Below, one piece after another: positions 21,629 through 35,101 of a DNA stretch of 64,000 nucleotides. The DNA is from Porites lobata. Its lineage: Eukaryota > Cnidaria > Anthozoa > Scleractinia > Poritidae. Each line of letters starts with the position of its first letter. Positions within the stretch are counted from its first letter, which is position 1. Under the pieces are notes generated by a model. That model worked only from the letters and a program-made list of their open reading frames with translations, was not told the DNA's origin and made no database searches. Made by a program: the position numbers and the translations under genes. The stretch spans positions 2,384,501 through 2,448,500 of the forward strand of contig CALNXK010000037.1 of NCBI GenBank assembly GCA_942486035.1, in the 5' to 3' direction.

Positions 21629-24600
21629 ATGGCGTCCTTCGTCAACCTTGTGTTAGATTTGAATGAGCCACAACTTATTTACATTACATCCATTGTGATG
21701 ATAGTTACAGCAGTTATCGTTGCTTTTTGCTTAATTTTTTTAAAAGCCGAATATGGACGATATTTCTCAGCGAGTTCATCGCAAAAGTACGGATTTGGAG
21801 TGAACCCCAAAATTGCTTGGTTTGTTCAAGAATTACCAGCCTTTGTTGTACCCTGTGTGTTGCTCTTTTTCGCTCGCAAAGACGTCTTCGGATTAACGCC
21901 GAATGCATTTCTTCTCTTATTATACTTCACACATTATACTCACAGGTTAGTAATATGTACGAAAATGTTCCAGCCAGTAATAATTCCCACAATTCCAAAT
22001 TTTAGTCTTGCTGTCAGTGTTATTACTCAACCAGATTACATAACCGACTGTCAAACAGTCTCTGGAAAGATGCGGAATAACCTCATACTTATTTGCTTCT
22101 CGTTAAATAACAAGAAAATTGTGAATTTGTTATTTGTCTTGTTCTTTTAAAGCTCTGAAATTAATTTTCTGAAATCCTGGACTTTAATTACTATTAATAA
22201 TTTTTACTATTAATATTAATAAAATTAATATTATTTTTTTTAGCTTCAGACTTACCTAAGAGCCCTTTCTCTACCCTATGGCAAAAAAATTTGGGGTAAT
22301 TTTTTATTTGCACTTGAAAATATTGCACCCTCTAAGTTCATTGACAAAATTTCAGGAGGAGTCACAAAAGGCTTTTTAAAAAATGAACAAGAATCACTTC
22401 GTGAATTTTACCGGGGCCACTTTTGTCTTGGCAACCAACGTGGAAGGGTCGTTCTCATCAACAAGTTTGTCAGGCGACATGAAAATCTTTTTTATTGCAA
22501 ATATTCCTTAGAGATGAAAAGAAGGTGTAATGAATAATGTGAAAAGAGAAAATGTCAGGGAATCCCCCATTCTGAACAGATGAGAGTTTTCGCATGTCGC
22601 TAACGTAAATATTGCGTGACAAAGGTTATGTGAAACAGTCTTTTTTGGTTTTTCATTAGTTAAAGCAGTGATAGACTTTCTTGTAATGAGTCTTAATTAT
22701 TTGTTGGCCAATATTTGACAAAGTTTCCTGTAGCGAGTGCGAATTGTAAGGTATTGAAACGCACAAACAAAGTTTCGCGCATCCAAGTTTAATAAGTTAA
22801 GATTTTTGTTTTGTCGTAGTGTACACAGTTCAACAGCGAATAAGCTTTGTCATCGTTAGGATGAATACTGTAACAATATTTTTCATTACACAGGGATCTC
22901 ATTTATTGATAAGTAGCAAATATAGTCGCATTAACCATTCCGTTCCAAAACTAATGGAATTAATATTTGGCCCTAAGCCTATTTAATGAATAATTAATTT
23001 TCTTTGAATTATTTCAATATACTTCTAAATCACAAAGGTAAACAATTATGTCCAGTAAAGGTGAGGGCATAAAAACGCCCAAGCAATGTGTTAATGCAAA
23101 TAAGGAAAGAGGAAAGGGCAAGGGGAGGAGGAGGGAAAAAGTAATTTGTTCGCATGGCGAGTGTGTTAGAACGAATGACTGCGTTGCAGTTCAAAGGGTT
23201 CAATACATTAACATGAGTCAACTCCCAATCCTAGGCTGTCAAGTTACGCAGTTTTTCTCACGTTTTCAGATCGATTACATAATAATAAGATATTATCTAA
23301 AGTACCTAAAATAGGAGAAAAACATAAAAATTCTACATCAACGTCTATTAAACGAATAATGTGAAAAGACAAAATGTTAGGGAATCCCGCATTTTGAACA
23401 GTTGAGAATTTGCGCATCTCGCTAACGTAAATATTTCGTGACAAAGGTTATTTGAAAATATTTTGTTTTATTTTGTTTTCTTCATAAGTCAAAGCAGTGA
23501 TAGACTTCCTCCTAATGAGTTTTAATTGTTTGTCGGAAAATATTTGACGAAGTTTCCTGTTAAACAAAGCTTGGCGCATGCAAGTTTAATAAGTTAAGAT
23601 TTTTTCTTTGTCATAGTGTACACAGTTCTACGTCGACCAAGCTTTGTCATCGCTAGGATGAATACTGTAACAATATTTTGCGATAGACAGGGATCTCATT
23701 TACTGATAAGTGGTAAATCCATTCCGTGTGCAAACTAACTGAATTAATATTTACATGGTTACAGTTGTTGCTCCCTACTTCAAATTTCTGAACCAGCGAT
23801 ATATCTCAGCGAACACTCCCAAAAGTAACGAGCCAGCGATATATCTCAGTCAGCGATATATCCCTAACAATGTAACTTTGAAAACACAGAAAGGCGTTGC
23901 ATTTTATGACCGGTGCCAGCCTTCGGCTAGGCCCCGGTAATAACAACAACTGACATCAGAGCCTGTCTCTCCAACCCTTTTCGCTGTTCTCATTTTCAGA
24001 TCTTTGATTTATCCCTGGCTCATCAAAGGTGGCAAACCAACCCCTATATTGCTCTCATCCATGGCTTTTGTCTTTTGTATGTTAAATGGCTACCTACAGG
24101 CAAGATACTTGAGTAAATTTGCTTTTTACAAGAATTCTTGGCTGTCAAGTCCCATCTTTATCAGTGGGGTGGCATTGTTTGTCACAGGCATGGCAATTAA
24201 TATTCACTCTGATCACACTTTACGTAATCTGAGGAAACCTGGTGAGACAGGCTACAAAATTCCAAAAGGTAAGTTTCTTTAGTTATGTTAGATTTTTTAG
24301 CATTTTGATTGCCTAGCAAATAGCTTGTACCACTTGTGTTATGTGAAGCTGGTGTAAAAAACAGTGATAATGATTTATAGTGATGGGTTTTCTTATTTCT
24401 ATGAAATGATGTTTCTTTTTATCTTGCCTTTTAGTGAAAGTTTAAAATGAAATAAATCCTTTTTTTTACCTTTTTCTCCTGGATTTCACCAGCGTGAAAT
24501 AAAGTGTCCCAGTTAATCTACACGGCTGTCTGACTTGCATTCTGTAGAGGGTTGCCACTCGCTGGAAGTGAGCTTCACGGAAATCTATACTTTTTTATGT

Positions 24601-25438
24601 TCTACAAGCCTGGTTCGTTTTTTATCAATGTTTTATCTTTGACCAATACTCTTTACTCTGGAATGAAAAACAAGCACATTTAGAGGGGTCATGCCTTTTT
24701 TTAGTTTTTTTTTTTTTTTGAGTTTTCCTTTGATCGGGTCAAGATGTTTTTTTGTGCTTTCTGATGGATCTTACCAGCCCACTCCCTGGTATAAATAATG
24801 AATGGTCCCTTATTACATAAGGTGGAGTATGTGGAAAATAGTCTCTGCCTCAAAAGCCAAATAAATTCCAATATTTTTCGCTACTCTTCTTTTTTAATAG
24901 GTGGTATGTTCACTTATGTTTCTGGGGCTAACTTCTTTGGTGAGATTATTGAGTGGTCTGGATTTGCACTGGCATGTTGGTCTCTTCCTAGCCTGGCATT
25001 TGCAACATTTACTGCTCTTAACATTGGTCCAAGAGCAATTCAGCACCACAGGTATTTGAAAATAAAATTTTTGATGAAATTTTTCTGCACAAAAATTTAA
25101 TAACTTGGTATATGCCTGGTATATACCATCATGCATACGAAAGAGGAAAATTTTGCGGTCACATGTAAATACAGTCAAAGACTGTTGAAACTCAAGAGCA
25201 CATCATCGAAAAACATAATACATGAATTGATGAATTATATAAAAGAGAAACGATTGTGGTGATGACGTACCTTTTGGTTTGACCAGCAGTTTTTGCAATA
25301 CCAAGTTGTTTTCACTGTTGTTTGTCTGCTGATTTTATTTCATACCTAAATGTTTTTGTTTTGCTTTGTAGATGGTATTTGGACAAGTTTGAGGATTATC
25401 CAAAGTCTCGACGTGCTCTTATCCCATTTGTCTTATGA
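21629..25438 (+). CDS. Steroid 5-alpha-reductase (SRD5A1/2 type), four exons
   Basis: Exons are 21629-21945, 24000-24268, 24901-25051 and 25372-25438; phases agree and the product is 267 aa (human SRD5A1 is 259). The start AAGATGG has a good Kozak context and matches the usual family N-terminus. The chain is strongly hydrophobic with several membrane segments. It carries the family signatures VQELPAF (Glu68, counterpart of the catalytic Glu of SRD5A2), HYTHR (likely counterpart of the catalytic Tyr), NGYLQARYLS, INIHSDH, LRKPGETGYKIPKGGMF and NFFGEIIEW, and ends ALIPFVL. Enzymes of this family reduce the delta-4 bond of 3-oxo steroids with NADPH in the ER membrane. The true substrate in a cnidarian is unknown. 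The gene is divergent from CDIN1. Intron 1 contains a duplicated 0.4 kb segment. Confidence 0.93.
22532..22968. repeat. Direct repeat copy A in SRD5A intron 1
   Basis: This aligns over its whole length with 23354-23752. Shared blocks include GAATAATGTGAAAAGA, GTGTACACAGTTC and AGGATGAATACTGTAACAAT. Copy A has about 35 bp, from AGCGAGTGCGAATTG, that copy B lacks. Confidence 0.8.
23354..23752. repeat. Direct repeat copy B in SRD5A intron 1
   Basis: This is the second copy of the intronic segment at 22532-22968, in the same orientation and about 385 bp downstream. It has diverged by scattered substitutions and one 35-bp deletion, so the duplication is not recent. No coding potential was seen. 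Confidence 0.8.
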
Positions 25439-25487
25439 AGACCAAATGAAAGGGCAAGGCACAAAACAAGAAAGGAGAGAAATCCAT

Positions 25488-25614
25488 AGCCTGCGTAGCA
25501 AGCATTTCCAAGGAATGACAAGGAACGGGATAATTGATTTTAGCCTTTTTTTCGTGGGGTCTTGTTCCTCGTTCTTTGCCCTGAAACCGCACGGAAATGC
25601 TTGCTACACAGGCT
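25488..25614. mobile_element. 127-bp MITE of the AGCCTGCG family
   Basis: The ends AGCCTGCGTAGCAAGCATTT and AAATGCTTGCTACACAGGCT are inverted copies. The flanks GAGAAATCCAT and AAGAAATCAAA are imperfect duplicates. It lies about 50 bp after the SRD5A stop and so is probably in the 3' UTR. Confidence 0.65.
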
Positions 25615-26317
25615 AAGAAATCAAAACAATCGTGTGATTGACAAAAATAAAATTTAGATAGATTTTCTCAATTTATTTAGCTGTTGCAACTAATGTATTA
25701 AAAACGTGGCAGAAAAAAAACAAGGATAACGACATTGGTACTGTTCTTGTTTTCATACAGGCACCATTTCTTTTAAGGGCAGAGGAAGAGGAAGTGCAAG
25801 GGGAGAAAAGGAGAGGAGCTGGCCTCCTCTCCCCTTTGCATGTTCTGCTCGCGCGTCCTGTAATAAGATAATAATTTATTGGTTTCCAATTGTCAATTTA
25901 TTTTTTTGTTGCGTGACAGTGAAAACGATCCATACCCCAAAAACCCCTACCTAAAAAAAAAAGAAAAACAAACAAGCCACTCAAAAAAATACCTGCCATA
26001 TTTTCCTACCCCAAAAAGTCCCAAAAAGATCCTTTGATCATCCATATAGTTCTGAACACGCGAGTTTCAGAAGTTCACGGAAGTACACCACGCGTTCATG
26101 CTTCATTGGAAACCGGCCCTTAGAAACCAATGAAAACGTTGCGTGAAATCGAGGCAAATTGTTCGAAATCTGCCGCCATATTTGCACGGTATGCTGAAAG
26201 AATGTGGCCATGAACTGTGTTTATCTTTCTGAAACTGTCTTTCCCCGTTGAGTAAAGGAGTATGGTAGAGTTCAATGGCTTCATATCTGAAATATGAATA
26301 TCACAGAGTGTTTTCAA
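25615..26317. other. Intergenic region between SRD5A and ETAA1
   Basis: AT-rich, with an inverted TTGGTTTCCAAT-like pair near 25880 and 26105 and no coding exon seen. It should hold the SRD5A 3' end and the ETAA1 promoter. Confidence 0.4.
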
Positions 26318-29300
26318 ATGAGAAAAAGGCGATCAACTGATAAAACGCAAGGGCGTGGAAATGAGTCAGGTAAATTATTGATTAAGCACCAGTGACGGTA
26401 GCTGCGCTGAACCGCAAACGATAAGATTGTATTTATCCTATAAACTGAAGACTATTTAAATTATATAAAATAAATTAACTATAAAATTTAAGTGCCTCAT
26501 TACAATGCAACTTTTTGGAAGTTTCGTTGACGTCAAACTAATGAAAATAGCGCGTCCTCATTCCGAAAATATGAAACGCGAGCCACATCGCATCAAAAGT
26601 AAGCTTAAGTGTGGATTTTTATCCACATCATTCCTGTGGAAAGGCAATAGTACGATTAGTTAGCTATGAGAACAAGAATAATGTTATTGAAGCCTAAAAT
26701 GTCATTATTTCCGTCACTCTAAAAGAATAGTGAAATTCTACACCCTGTTTAAGACTCAAGACCTTGAAAACCATACCCTGTTCAGCGGCACATACCCGTA
26801 TAGGCCAAATAAGGGAGTGCTCCCCCCCCCGCCGCCGAGCCCGGTTCGTCGCACTGCTAAAAAGTGTTAGGATCTTGTGTATTAAATTTTGCACCCCTCG
26901 GTTGAGTGTTGGTCAATACTATCAGGCGATATTTCGACAACACTTGGTCAATATGGCGAAAAAATCTAAATTTCTGTCCTAAGGGTTGAAAACAGTAGGA
27001 TTTATACATCTTGAGCTCTATTTATTTATTGGTGATTCAATCATTGGCAGGCAGATAGGCTGCTAGCAAGCTCTCTGGGGGGCTTTGGGTGGGGAATGGG
27101 AGAAAACAAGAGCTTGTAGTCTTGTCTCAGGAATTTGAATTCCTGTGTCATTGCAGTGGCCTCTTTGTAGCAGACAGAAATAGGGCTTGGTCCAGTTAAA
27201 TCCCTCTTCTGCTTTTAAGATCCCCATGAAAAGGCATGCAACATAATAAGGCAGGCAGACAAAACCATGGCACAAAACAACATTTATTCAGGTAGCAATA
27301 CAGATGTGGTAATCTACCGTTTAAACTAAATTGCAGTTTCACCAACAGTTAGAGGCTACTTTCATGTTCTTTCAAGTGGAGTTTCTGAAAATTAGAGTTA
27401 ACTGTCGGGTGTGGGAGGATCTGCTTTATAATTTAGATTAATCCAGGTCTGTTGTTAATGCAGGGCTGTCACTAGGATTTCAAGTTGTGAGGTTAATACA
27501 ACAAGTAGGTTGGGAGTCAGGCAGCTAGGGATATCTTCAAATTCTTGTTTTCTTCTGTTTTCTTATGAAATTAACGGGGGGTCATTTTCATAGTAGTCCG
27601 GGGAAATCCCTGGCCCTTAAATGACTGTCCTGCATACTGAACACAAGGTATCTGTGCTCTTTTTGCATATTCAAAAGTGCATGTGAAGCTATTTTTTTAC
27701 AGAGTCGTCTGCAAGCTGCACCTGTAGTTGTCTTGATGCCCTGCTTATTATTTTTTGTACAAAATTTATTCAATTTATTCAACACCAGATGACATAATGT
27801 AAGTGCCTTTGAGTCTACATTTACAGGTGTATGGGGCCATCTAGTTGCAGCTGCAATCTAGCCATATGTAGTGGTTGATACAAGTTCCAGTTATCATTTT
27901 GTTTTGCAGGGTTTCCTCCTAGAACTCCAGTCAGGAAACTACAACATTTTCCTCATGGTTTCCCTGCCGCAAGCAGCTTTAACAACTCTTTCTCTGATCA
28001 ATCTCTAGAGATAGTGTGGGACAACAACTCTCCTTCACCTGCAAGAACTTTGTCTTTAGGTAGATAACTACTTCTCTGCTTTTGGAACTGAGTTTAAAAT
28101 ACACAATAGTCAACCAGTTACTTAAAGTATTACCAGTATAATTAACCTTTTCCATATGCAATTAGGGCTCTCTGAATTGGTTAGGCAAGAAGTTCAAGTA
28201 ATATAATAATATATCAAGCGTGACCTGCAGTGTTTCATCACCAGATGAAACACCAAGAAGAGAGTCAGAAGAGAGTTGAAAATACAACACACAGAGGAGT
28301 ATTTTTGACAAACTTCGAGGTGTTTCATCTGGTGATGGAACACTGTGTCAAATGCTTGATATTACTTCTCCAACAAAATGATTTTAGAAGGAGAAATTAG
28401 GGATGCAAAAATGAGCAGTTTTTCATCTGATTTCCAAACACTCATTAAACGTTAATTTCCTTTGTATTTTCTAAATGAATTATTAATGAGATTGAGAAGT
28501 TTATTTCAACATTGAAATGAAAAATTTATAAACTGCACTGATTGATTTTATGATATTTCTGAGAAATAGCCAGAAAGACTTGGCCTAAAACAGATCAGCT
28601 GGCTTTTTAATTAACTACAGCTTCAAAGTATGTAACTTGTCAAGGCATGATCTCAAGGTGACCGGGCTGTAAAGAATAATAGTTTTGTCAGTTCTGGCTG
28701 CGGTTGTTCATGCAAAAGGTGGATAATACTATCTATAAATTTTCATCCAGTGGATAATGCTATATATGTTTCGCTAGTACAGGGCTGTGCTCTAGCAGAG
28801 CCCTGTGACCCCTGGCACATAACTTTTGCCCAGGGGCAACTAGAAAATATCAGATTTTTCATACAAATCTTATGCTGGGCACCCTAGATTTTACAGTTTC
28901 AGAGTACTGGGCTCCCTTCAATTTTCCTCAGAACACAGCCTTGCTAATACTTATCTGCTTGATAGCTTAATGGTAATTTATCTGGTAGATATCCAACATT
29001 TGAACAACCGTGGCCTGAAGTTCACATTATTTTGCAAAGGAACATAGTGAGACTTGTAATGGGCTGGTTGCAGCTGCTATTTTTTACATTGTTTCAATCA
29101 GGTAAAAGGAAAAAACATCATGGAAGTGACAGCAGCAGCAGTGGTGGTGAAATTTCAGATCTAGTACAGAAGCTGGCAGATAAGGTAGGTGCCTCCAGAC
29201 ACCTTGCGATACGTGGTGATGAAACAAATAGACCTTATTCATGATACCCGCCATCTCTACATGCACATCAGGAGTGATATGATAAAAGCAATGTCACATC

Positions 29301-32300
29301 CAGGTATTTCAGGACGCAAAATAAAATTTAGCAATACAAGTAATTGCAGTCAAGTTCATTATATTCTCTCAAATAAAGACCATGATTTTAGTTTGGAAAA
29401 TGTACAAAATAATTGAGTTTTTGCGTACTGTCAGTGATGACATCTACATTCACTTGGCCATTGTGGAGGTTCAACTGTATACCCTACTGACCCCAGTAGA
29501 TAACACTATCCACTGGTTAACAAATAGATTCCATGCTGCCACGCATCTGTTTAGTAAACAGATGACATCAAATTGTGGTAAAAACAAAGAAGTGGCACAC
29601 GAGCCGTAGATGAGTGTGTCACTGATGTTTTTACCACATTTTGACGTCTTTTGTGATCTGTTACCGACCAGACCCATGGCAACATGGAATCTATTTGTTT
29701 TATACAATGAAAAGTGAAGAAAAAACAACGTACACATACAGTCTTTTCTTGTACCACTTGACTGTTTGACGATTTGTGCTAGTTAAGCCATTTTTAAATC
29801 CCAAACGCTACTTTTTGTCTCTGCTTCTTCTTTTCCTCTTTAGCTTTACTTGTATACAGTTTCTCTGAAAAGTTTTCCACCGCCTTCACTTGCTCAAAGC
29901 AGAATAATCACAAAAGCATTCTCAACACTGTGAGTCTCTCGTAGCGATGACACACGATGGCAACTGTTGTGATAATTTCTTGCAGTTAAGGTATTCTCAA
30001 GTTGACAAGAACTCATTTTGTTTCCGTTTCTCCCTTTTTCTTCTTTGGAAATAGCTCGTGCTAAACGTTTTTCAAGGCTTTCACTACTCCGAAATAATCT
30101 CGCAAACATTTTCAAAACTGTGCACCACGTTGAGCAAAACAAAGAAAACAAGTTAGCGCAATCAGCTTCCCTCTTACTGATCTGTTCGATGAGATTTATC
30201 CGGTAGATAGCACGATCACACTTTTGAACAACCACAGCCAGAAGGATTTTTAATAGCAAATTGCTGTCATTTAAGAATTTTCCATATTTTATTAAACATC
30301 TATCTTATTTGTTTTCAGTCTGGTCATACCCCAGAGACCAATCCACCACTACTTGCATTTTGGATGTCTAGAGATAACACTACAACTTTACCAAAAAGTA
30401 GCAATGATACAACTGTTAAGGAAGAGAATGTCACAAAACAGAAGAGCACAAAGGAGTTTCAAACACCATCCAGAAGACCAAGGTTTGTCAATAATAATAC
30501 TCTCTTAAACCATAAAGGAGATGAGTTGCAGCGACAAGCCTGCAAATAACAGCCAGTCATCAGTCAAATGACGGACAAATTTTGGATTTTTACGGGCTAA
30601 AGTTTGGCCTGGTCTGTCACTCTCTCTTCCTTTTTTCCTTTTTTTGACCTACCAGACTGGTGTGTTGACCCGCAAAACCTGGTCCTTGTCTGGTCAAATG
30701 ACCACCCTACAGCCCAAAGTTATTTGCAGGCTTGAGCAACGTGAAGCAGTGTTAAAAATGAATAGTTCACTCATAGGAACATGTAACAGAGACTTTTTGC
30801 AGTGACAAAACCACTACTACAAACAAACACACCGAAAGATGTAATTTCATGTGTGGACATTGTATTGGTCATCTTGTAACATTTTGTATCTGCCCCTCCT
30901 GCTACCCACAACTTCTCCTAAGAATTTGCTCCAAGAAGTTAAACAATTAATCGCAATTTTAAATTAAAGCATGTTGCTTGGACAAAACTCCGCCATTTCC
31001 TGTAGTTGCACAGAGTAGGAGAAAACCAACAGTATAACTACACATAAGACATACCGAGTATCCAAGCAACACAAGTCCCCAAGTCTATTATTATTATAAT
31101 AATATTATCATCATGGATATGAATTTGCTCTTTTACAGAAGAGTTGTTAGAAAATGCAATAAGTCAAAGATGAAACTGCTGAAGCAAGACATTGAATTAC
31201 TTATTCATCCTGTGGAAAAGACAGGTATGGACTGAAGAACCCCGAGATCTGACATTTTCTTCTGTTGTCAATGAATCATGTGTCTACTAATCTAAAGAAC
31301 TCTTGAGCACTGCCGCTGGCCCCCACATTGTTCAAACGTTGGATACCACTATCCATGGAATAAATCACTTTCCAGCGGATAGGTAGTATCAGATGGAAAC
31401 CAATTGCATTATCAATAGCATTATCCACCTTTAAAAAACTGGGGCAGCTCAAGTTAATCAGGACATTTTTGTAGTTACACTATTGATGTACACTAAATTG
31501 GCCAATCAAGTTTAGAGTGTTTAGCTAAGAGATAATTAATTACAGTTTAAGATCTCATAAGTAGACATCCCATGGGACTAAGTAAGTATTCTTTTCAGCA
31601 TACAAGAGGTGACAACTTGCAGGAAAAAGGAGATAGGAACTGGCAGAAAGATTTCATTCCTCTAATTGCTGATAAATTATATGTAACAAAAATTTCGCGC
31701 AGTTTTTTGTTATATAATTGGTACAATTTGTTTTGTTTTAGAAGGATTTTTCTGTAAATCGTTTACAGTCTTGTTATCTCAGTTGTGTGTGGTTTTAACA
31801 ACAATGTTTACCATGCTGTTGTCAGTTTTTGTAAGGATGTACAATTACAACTGTTGTCCCATTGTTGACAAACATGAATGTTTTTTTTCTGCAGAAGAGG
31901 AATCGTCAGTTTTAGACAAAGGAACCATTCAGGAGTCAAGGTAATGGAAATCACTTCCTTGGCAATATTAAAGGCATCTTTTAGAAGAAACCCAGGTGAC
32001 TTCTGAACACCTGCCAGACACTTTTGGCAAATAAACATAAGGCTAGTCGACCTGGGGCTGAAACCATTTAAATAAAAACTAAACCTAAATAATAAGGGGG
32101 TCCTGATAGTTTTGTTATATTACTGGCTATTAATTAAACTCAATCTACATAAACCAGCTTTCCAGGCTTTGCAGAAGTTGCACAAAATGCACTCGAGGGG
32201 CCCATTTCTCGAAATTCCCAGTAACAATGCTGGGCCAGGGAAGCTGCCATGATTCAAGATCCAGGTTTCAATAGTTTTGCAGTTAATATGATACTGTAAT

Positions 32301-34673
32301 ACTGTTAGTCAACATGACAATGTGGACAGGTTTGTTCGCTAAATGTGGGGTACTTTTCTTTTTTAAATTTTGATTTTAATGTAAATTGGGGTTCCCAAGC
32401 TGATAAATTACCAGTGACGACTTTTGAGAGCTCTCCAATCACGGACATGAACACGTACACCGAAACGTTTTTGAAACTTACACTGAATTAGAATTACTTT
32501 GCACTTCAAATAACTTGGTGTGTTGTTGATTCATTTTTAGTGACAAACAACAAAACTTAAATCAAGAGGCAGATGTGTTAAACCACCCTGAAATTGAAGC
32601 AAAGTGTATTTCTGGCAACCCTGCTAACAGTTGTTTGTCAATTGGTGGGGGTGATTTCTTTGATGCGTGGGATACAGATGAAGATGATATCTTACTTAGC
32701 CAGATGGAAATTCCATCCTTTAACAAGAAAATTCCAGAGACTCAAATTATGACCAATACCCAGTTCCTTGACAGCGGAAAAGATGGCCAAAAGACACTGT
32801 TGAACGAGAACCATTCAGCATCACATGCAAGCTCAAATGAAAGCATAGTTACAGAAAGTTGGGATTTCATCGATACATTTGATGATAGTGATGATGAAAA
32901 CATTCTACAGAGTGCACTAGAGGATTTCGAAAAGTCACAACAAGTGTCTATTCCAAATGTGCGTAGGCTGTCAAATTTGCATGTGAAGCCAAGTTTGGTT
33001 CATAAAGATACTTGCAAAATTAATGATTTCAATGAACTAAGACAAACAGCTCCTGTTGCTAAAGGATCAAAGGAAAATTTGCCTGCATTTCAAAAGAATT
33101 TAGTTTCAGATCAAAATTTCTCACAAAAGCGGACCTTCACTTTTATACCACGTTCTTCGATACAGGGAACTGTTTCTGCAAGATCAGAGCAGCTGATAAA
33201 CAGCTTTAACAGTCTTACATCATCAAATGACAACTTCAAAGCTGTAAAAGCAGAGACGGATTCTCACAAAATCAATGAGAAAAATTTAGCAGAAGGAAAT
33301 GCTAGCAGACAGAAGGACAGTCATGGGCAGATGAACATACAAAGTAAGTATTAATTTCTTTTATAGTATATTAGTGAACAGTGATTCTTGTTTGAAGATG
33401 TATAAAGTGGTCATCATTTCATAGTATTCTTGTTTCCTGTAAAGTAGAGACTCTTGCACAGGAAAAACAATCGTAGATGTAGTTTGGCCTCTCATGTCAA
33501 AAATATGAGCACTGTCTAAATGATTTCTGTACTGTACTTTTCAAAACAGGAATCCTTAAACCTTTCAATGAGCTGTTTGTCATCTGAACTGCTTGCAACA
33601 AATGCCAACAATGAATGGCCATCAAACTTTTAAATGGCTTGTAAAGGTACAAAATGTTCATGGAGAAAAAATGTTGAGAAGAGTGGATGCAAATTTGTTT
33701 TTTTTTTTTTTACAGGCTACGACAAGGTCGATGAAATTTTTGTTCATGAAACTCTCTTAAATCAATGAAATGCTCAGTAAAATATTAATTTGAAAACAGT
33801 TTGTTACTGAACAACGCATGGATACAATTACATGTCGGTGTGCAAAGAAAGGTGTGTCCGATGGGTCAGTTTGCAATCAGCCTGTGTTCTTAACTTGCAC
33901 AATGGTCAAGTGAAATTTTTTGAGTTATTCAAATTACAGAAGAACTGTCGTCAATCCTGCCAACCCAGAATGTTTTCAGGCTAGTACGTGCTAATACATT
34001 GTGAGGAAAAAACAAATTGAATTGAATCTGAAATTAAACAGAAGACTTTTGAACAGGATTAAGTGTCCTTTCCAATGGCACAGTTACAATTTAGATCTTA
34101 AGTGCTAAATTCAGTTTGTTAAACTATGGTAAAAACGAAGTTTCAATGCCAGAATTTTATACTAGAGACGGATAAATCGTCTAGAAATAAATCGGGTGTT
34201 CAGATGAATTTTGGCCTCAAATTCGTCTTCACTTGATTCATCTGTAGCAAGTCTTTAATACAGACGTGCTGACAGACGAGGCCAATTGGGGCCAAGATTC
34301 GTCTAAACACCTCATTTATATCTAGATGATTTATCCGTCTCAGACAGATGATTCGTCTCTAGTATAAATTCGGCCAACAACTCAGCATTGAATTCAGAGC
34401 TGTTTGAAAGGAAAAAAATGTAACCTTATCTTGAAAACAAAAGAAATAAACATAATTGAATATTAATTAATTTTAGCGTTGCGTCAAAAAGCGAGATTTT
34501 GAAAGCTTCTCATACATGAGATTTCTCCTTTCTTGTCTTTTTCCATCTCAGGTGGCGCTGTAACTACTAAACCAACAAGATACTCAAAAGAAGAAATTGA
34601 GAAAAAAAAGCGTGAAGCACAGAATCGACGTAGACAGAAATTGGCTCTAAGCCAACAAAAACATCACAGATAG
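26318..34673 (+). CDS. ETAA1: ETAA1-like activator of ATR kinase, eight exons
   Basis: Exons: 26318-26369, 27910-28059, 29102-29184, 30319-30482, 31139-31224, 31895-31940, 32541-33343, 34552-34673. Phases agree throughout and the product is 501 aa, shorter than the human protein (about 926). In vertebrates ETAA1 is recruited by RPA to stressed forks and switches on ATR. Features matching the family: EIVWDNNSPSP (Trp54) and PPLLAFWMS (Trp110) in the conserved N-terminal block, acidic aromatic motifs DFFDAWDTDEDD (Trp237) and SWDFIDTFDDSDDENIL (Trp301) that look like RPA-contacting segments, and a basic C-terminal helix RYSKEEIEKKKREAQNRRRQ (from residue 471) like the RPA32-binding helix of SMARCAL1, TIPIN and ETAA1. 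The rest is low-complexity. The start gives MRKRRSTDK, comparable to the basic N-terminus of vertebrate ETAA1. Confidence 0.85.
28686..29016. mobile_element. GGATA-type MITE split by a second insertion
   Basis: One end (GGTTGTTCATGCAAAAGGTG, GATAATACTATC) lies at 28694-28762 and the other (GATATCCAACATTTGAACAA, CCGTGGCC) at 28985-29014. About 170 bp between them begin ACAGGGCTGTGCTCT and end AGAACACAGCCTTGC, as expected of another small TIR element. It lies in ETAA1 intron 2. Confidence 0.55.
30190..30236. repeat. GGATA-type MITE fragment
   Basis: ATTTATCCGGTAGATAGCAC followed by TTTTGAACAACCACAGCC, ending about 80 bp before ETAA1 exon 4. Confidence 0.5.
31322..31444. mobile_element. GGATA-type MITE copy in ETAA1 intron 5
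   Basis: The ends are TTGTTCAAACGTTGGATACC and TTATCCACCTTTAAAAAACT then GGGGC, with CCAGCGGATAGG inside. The ends diverge from the 14148 copy by several substitutions. Confidence 0.55.
34149..34374. mobile_element. MITE in ETAA1 intron 7
   Basis: The left end CAGAATTTTATACTAGAGAC and right end GTCTCTAGTATAAATTCGGC are inverted copies. An inner pair, GGATAAATCGTCTAGA against TCTAGATGATTTATCC, also matches. About 225 bp long. Confidence 0.65.
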
Positions 34674-35101
34674 AAAGTATATAACTGTTATCAGGGAGAA
34701 CTGTTTTTTTTTCTCTTAAATGTAACGTTATACTAGTAGGTACTGTTTTGTAGTAATGGTATGTAAATACAATCAGTTTAACAAGAACTTTCATACTGCA
34801 GGGCTTTAAAAAAAAGCTCGAATTTTTACTTGCCCTTTAGACAAGCAGCCCTTAATTCTGCAGCACCAAGAAACGTCCCTTACTCGCCTTTTGGGCGAGG
34901 GTCCAAGGCAATCTGTAGTAACTAAAAAGTAAACTAAAGAGGCATGCAACTGCACTACTAGCCAAGCAAAAATTAAAGGGAAGTTTTTTAGGTGTTGAAG
35001 ATGGGTGCAATCGCCAAATGACGTAATTCAACAGATTAAATATCCACACCTCAACACAAAAGCTAACAAACGATGGTTTCCGCAACACAAACAAACAACC
35101 T

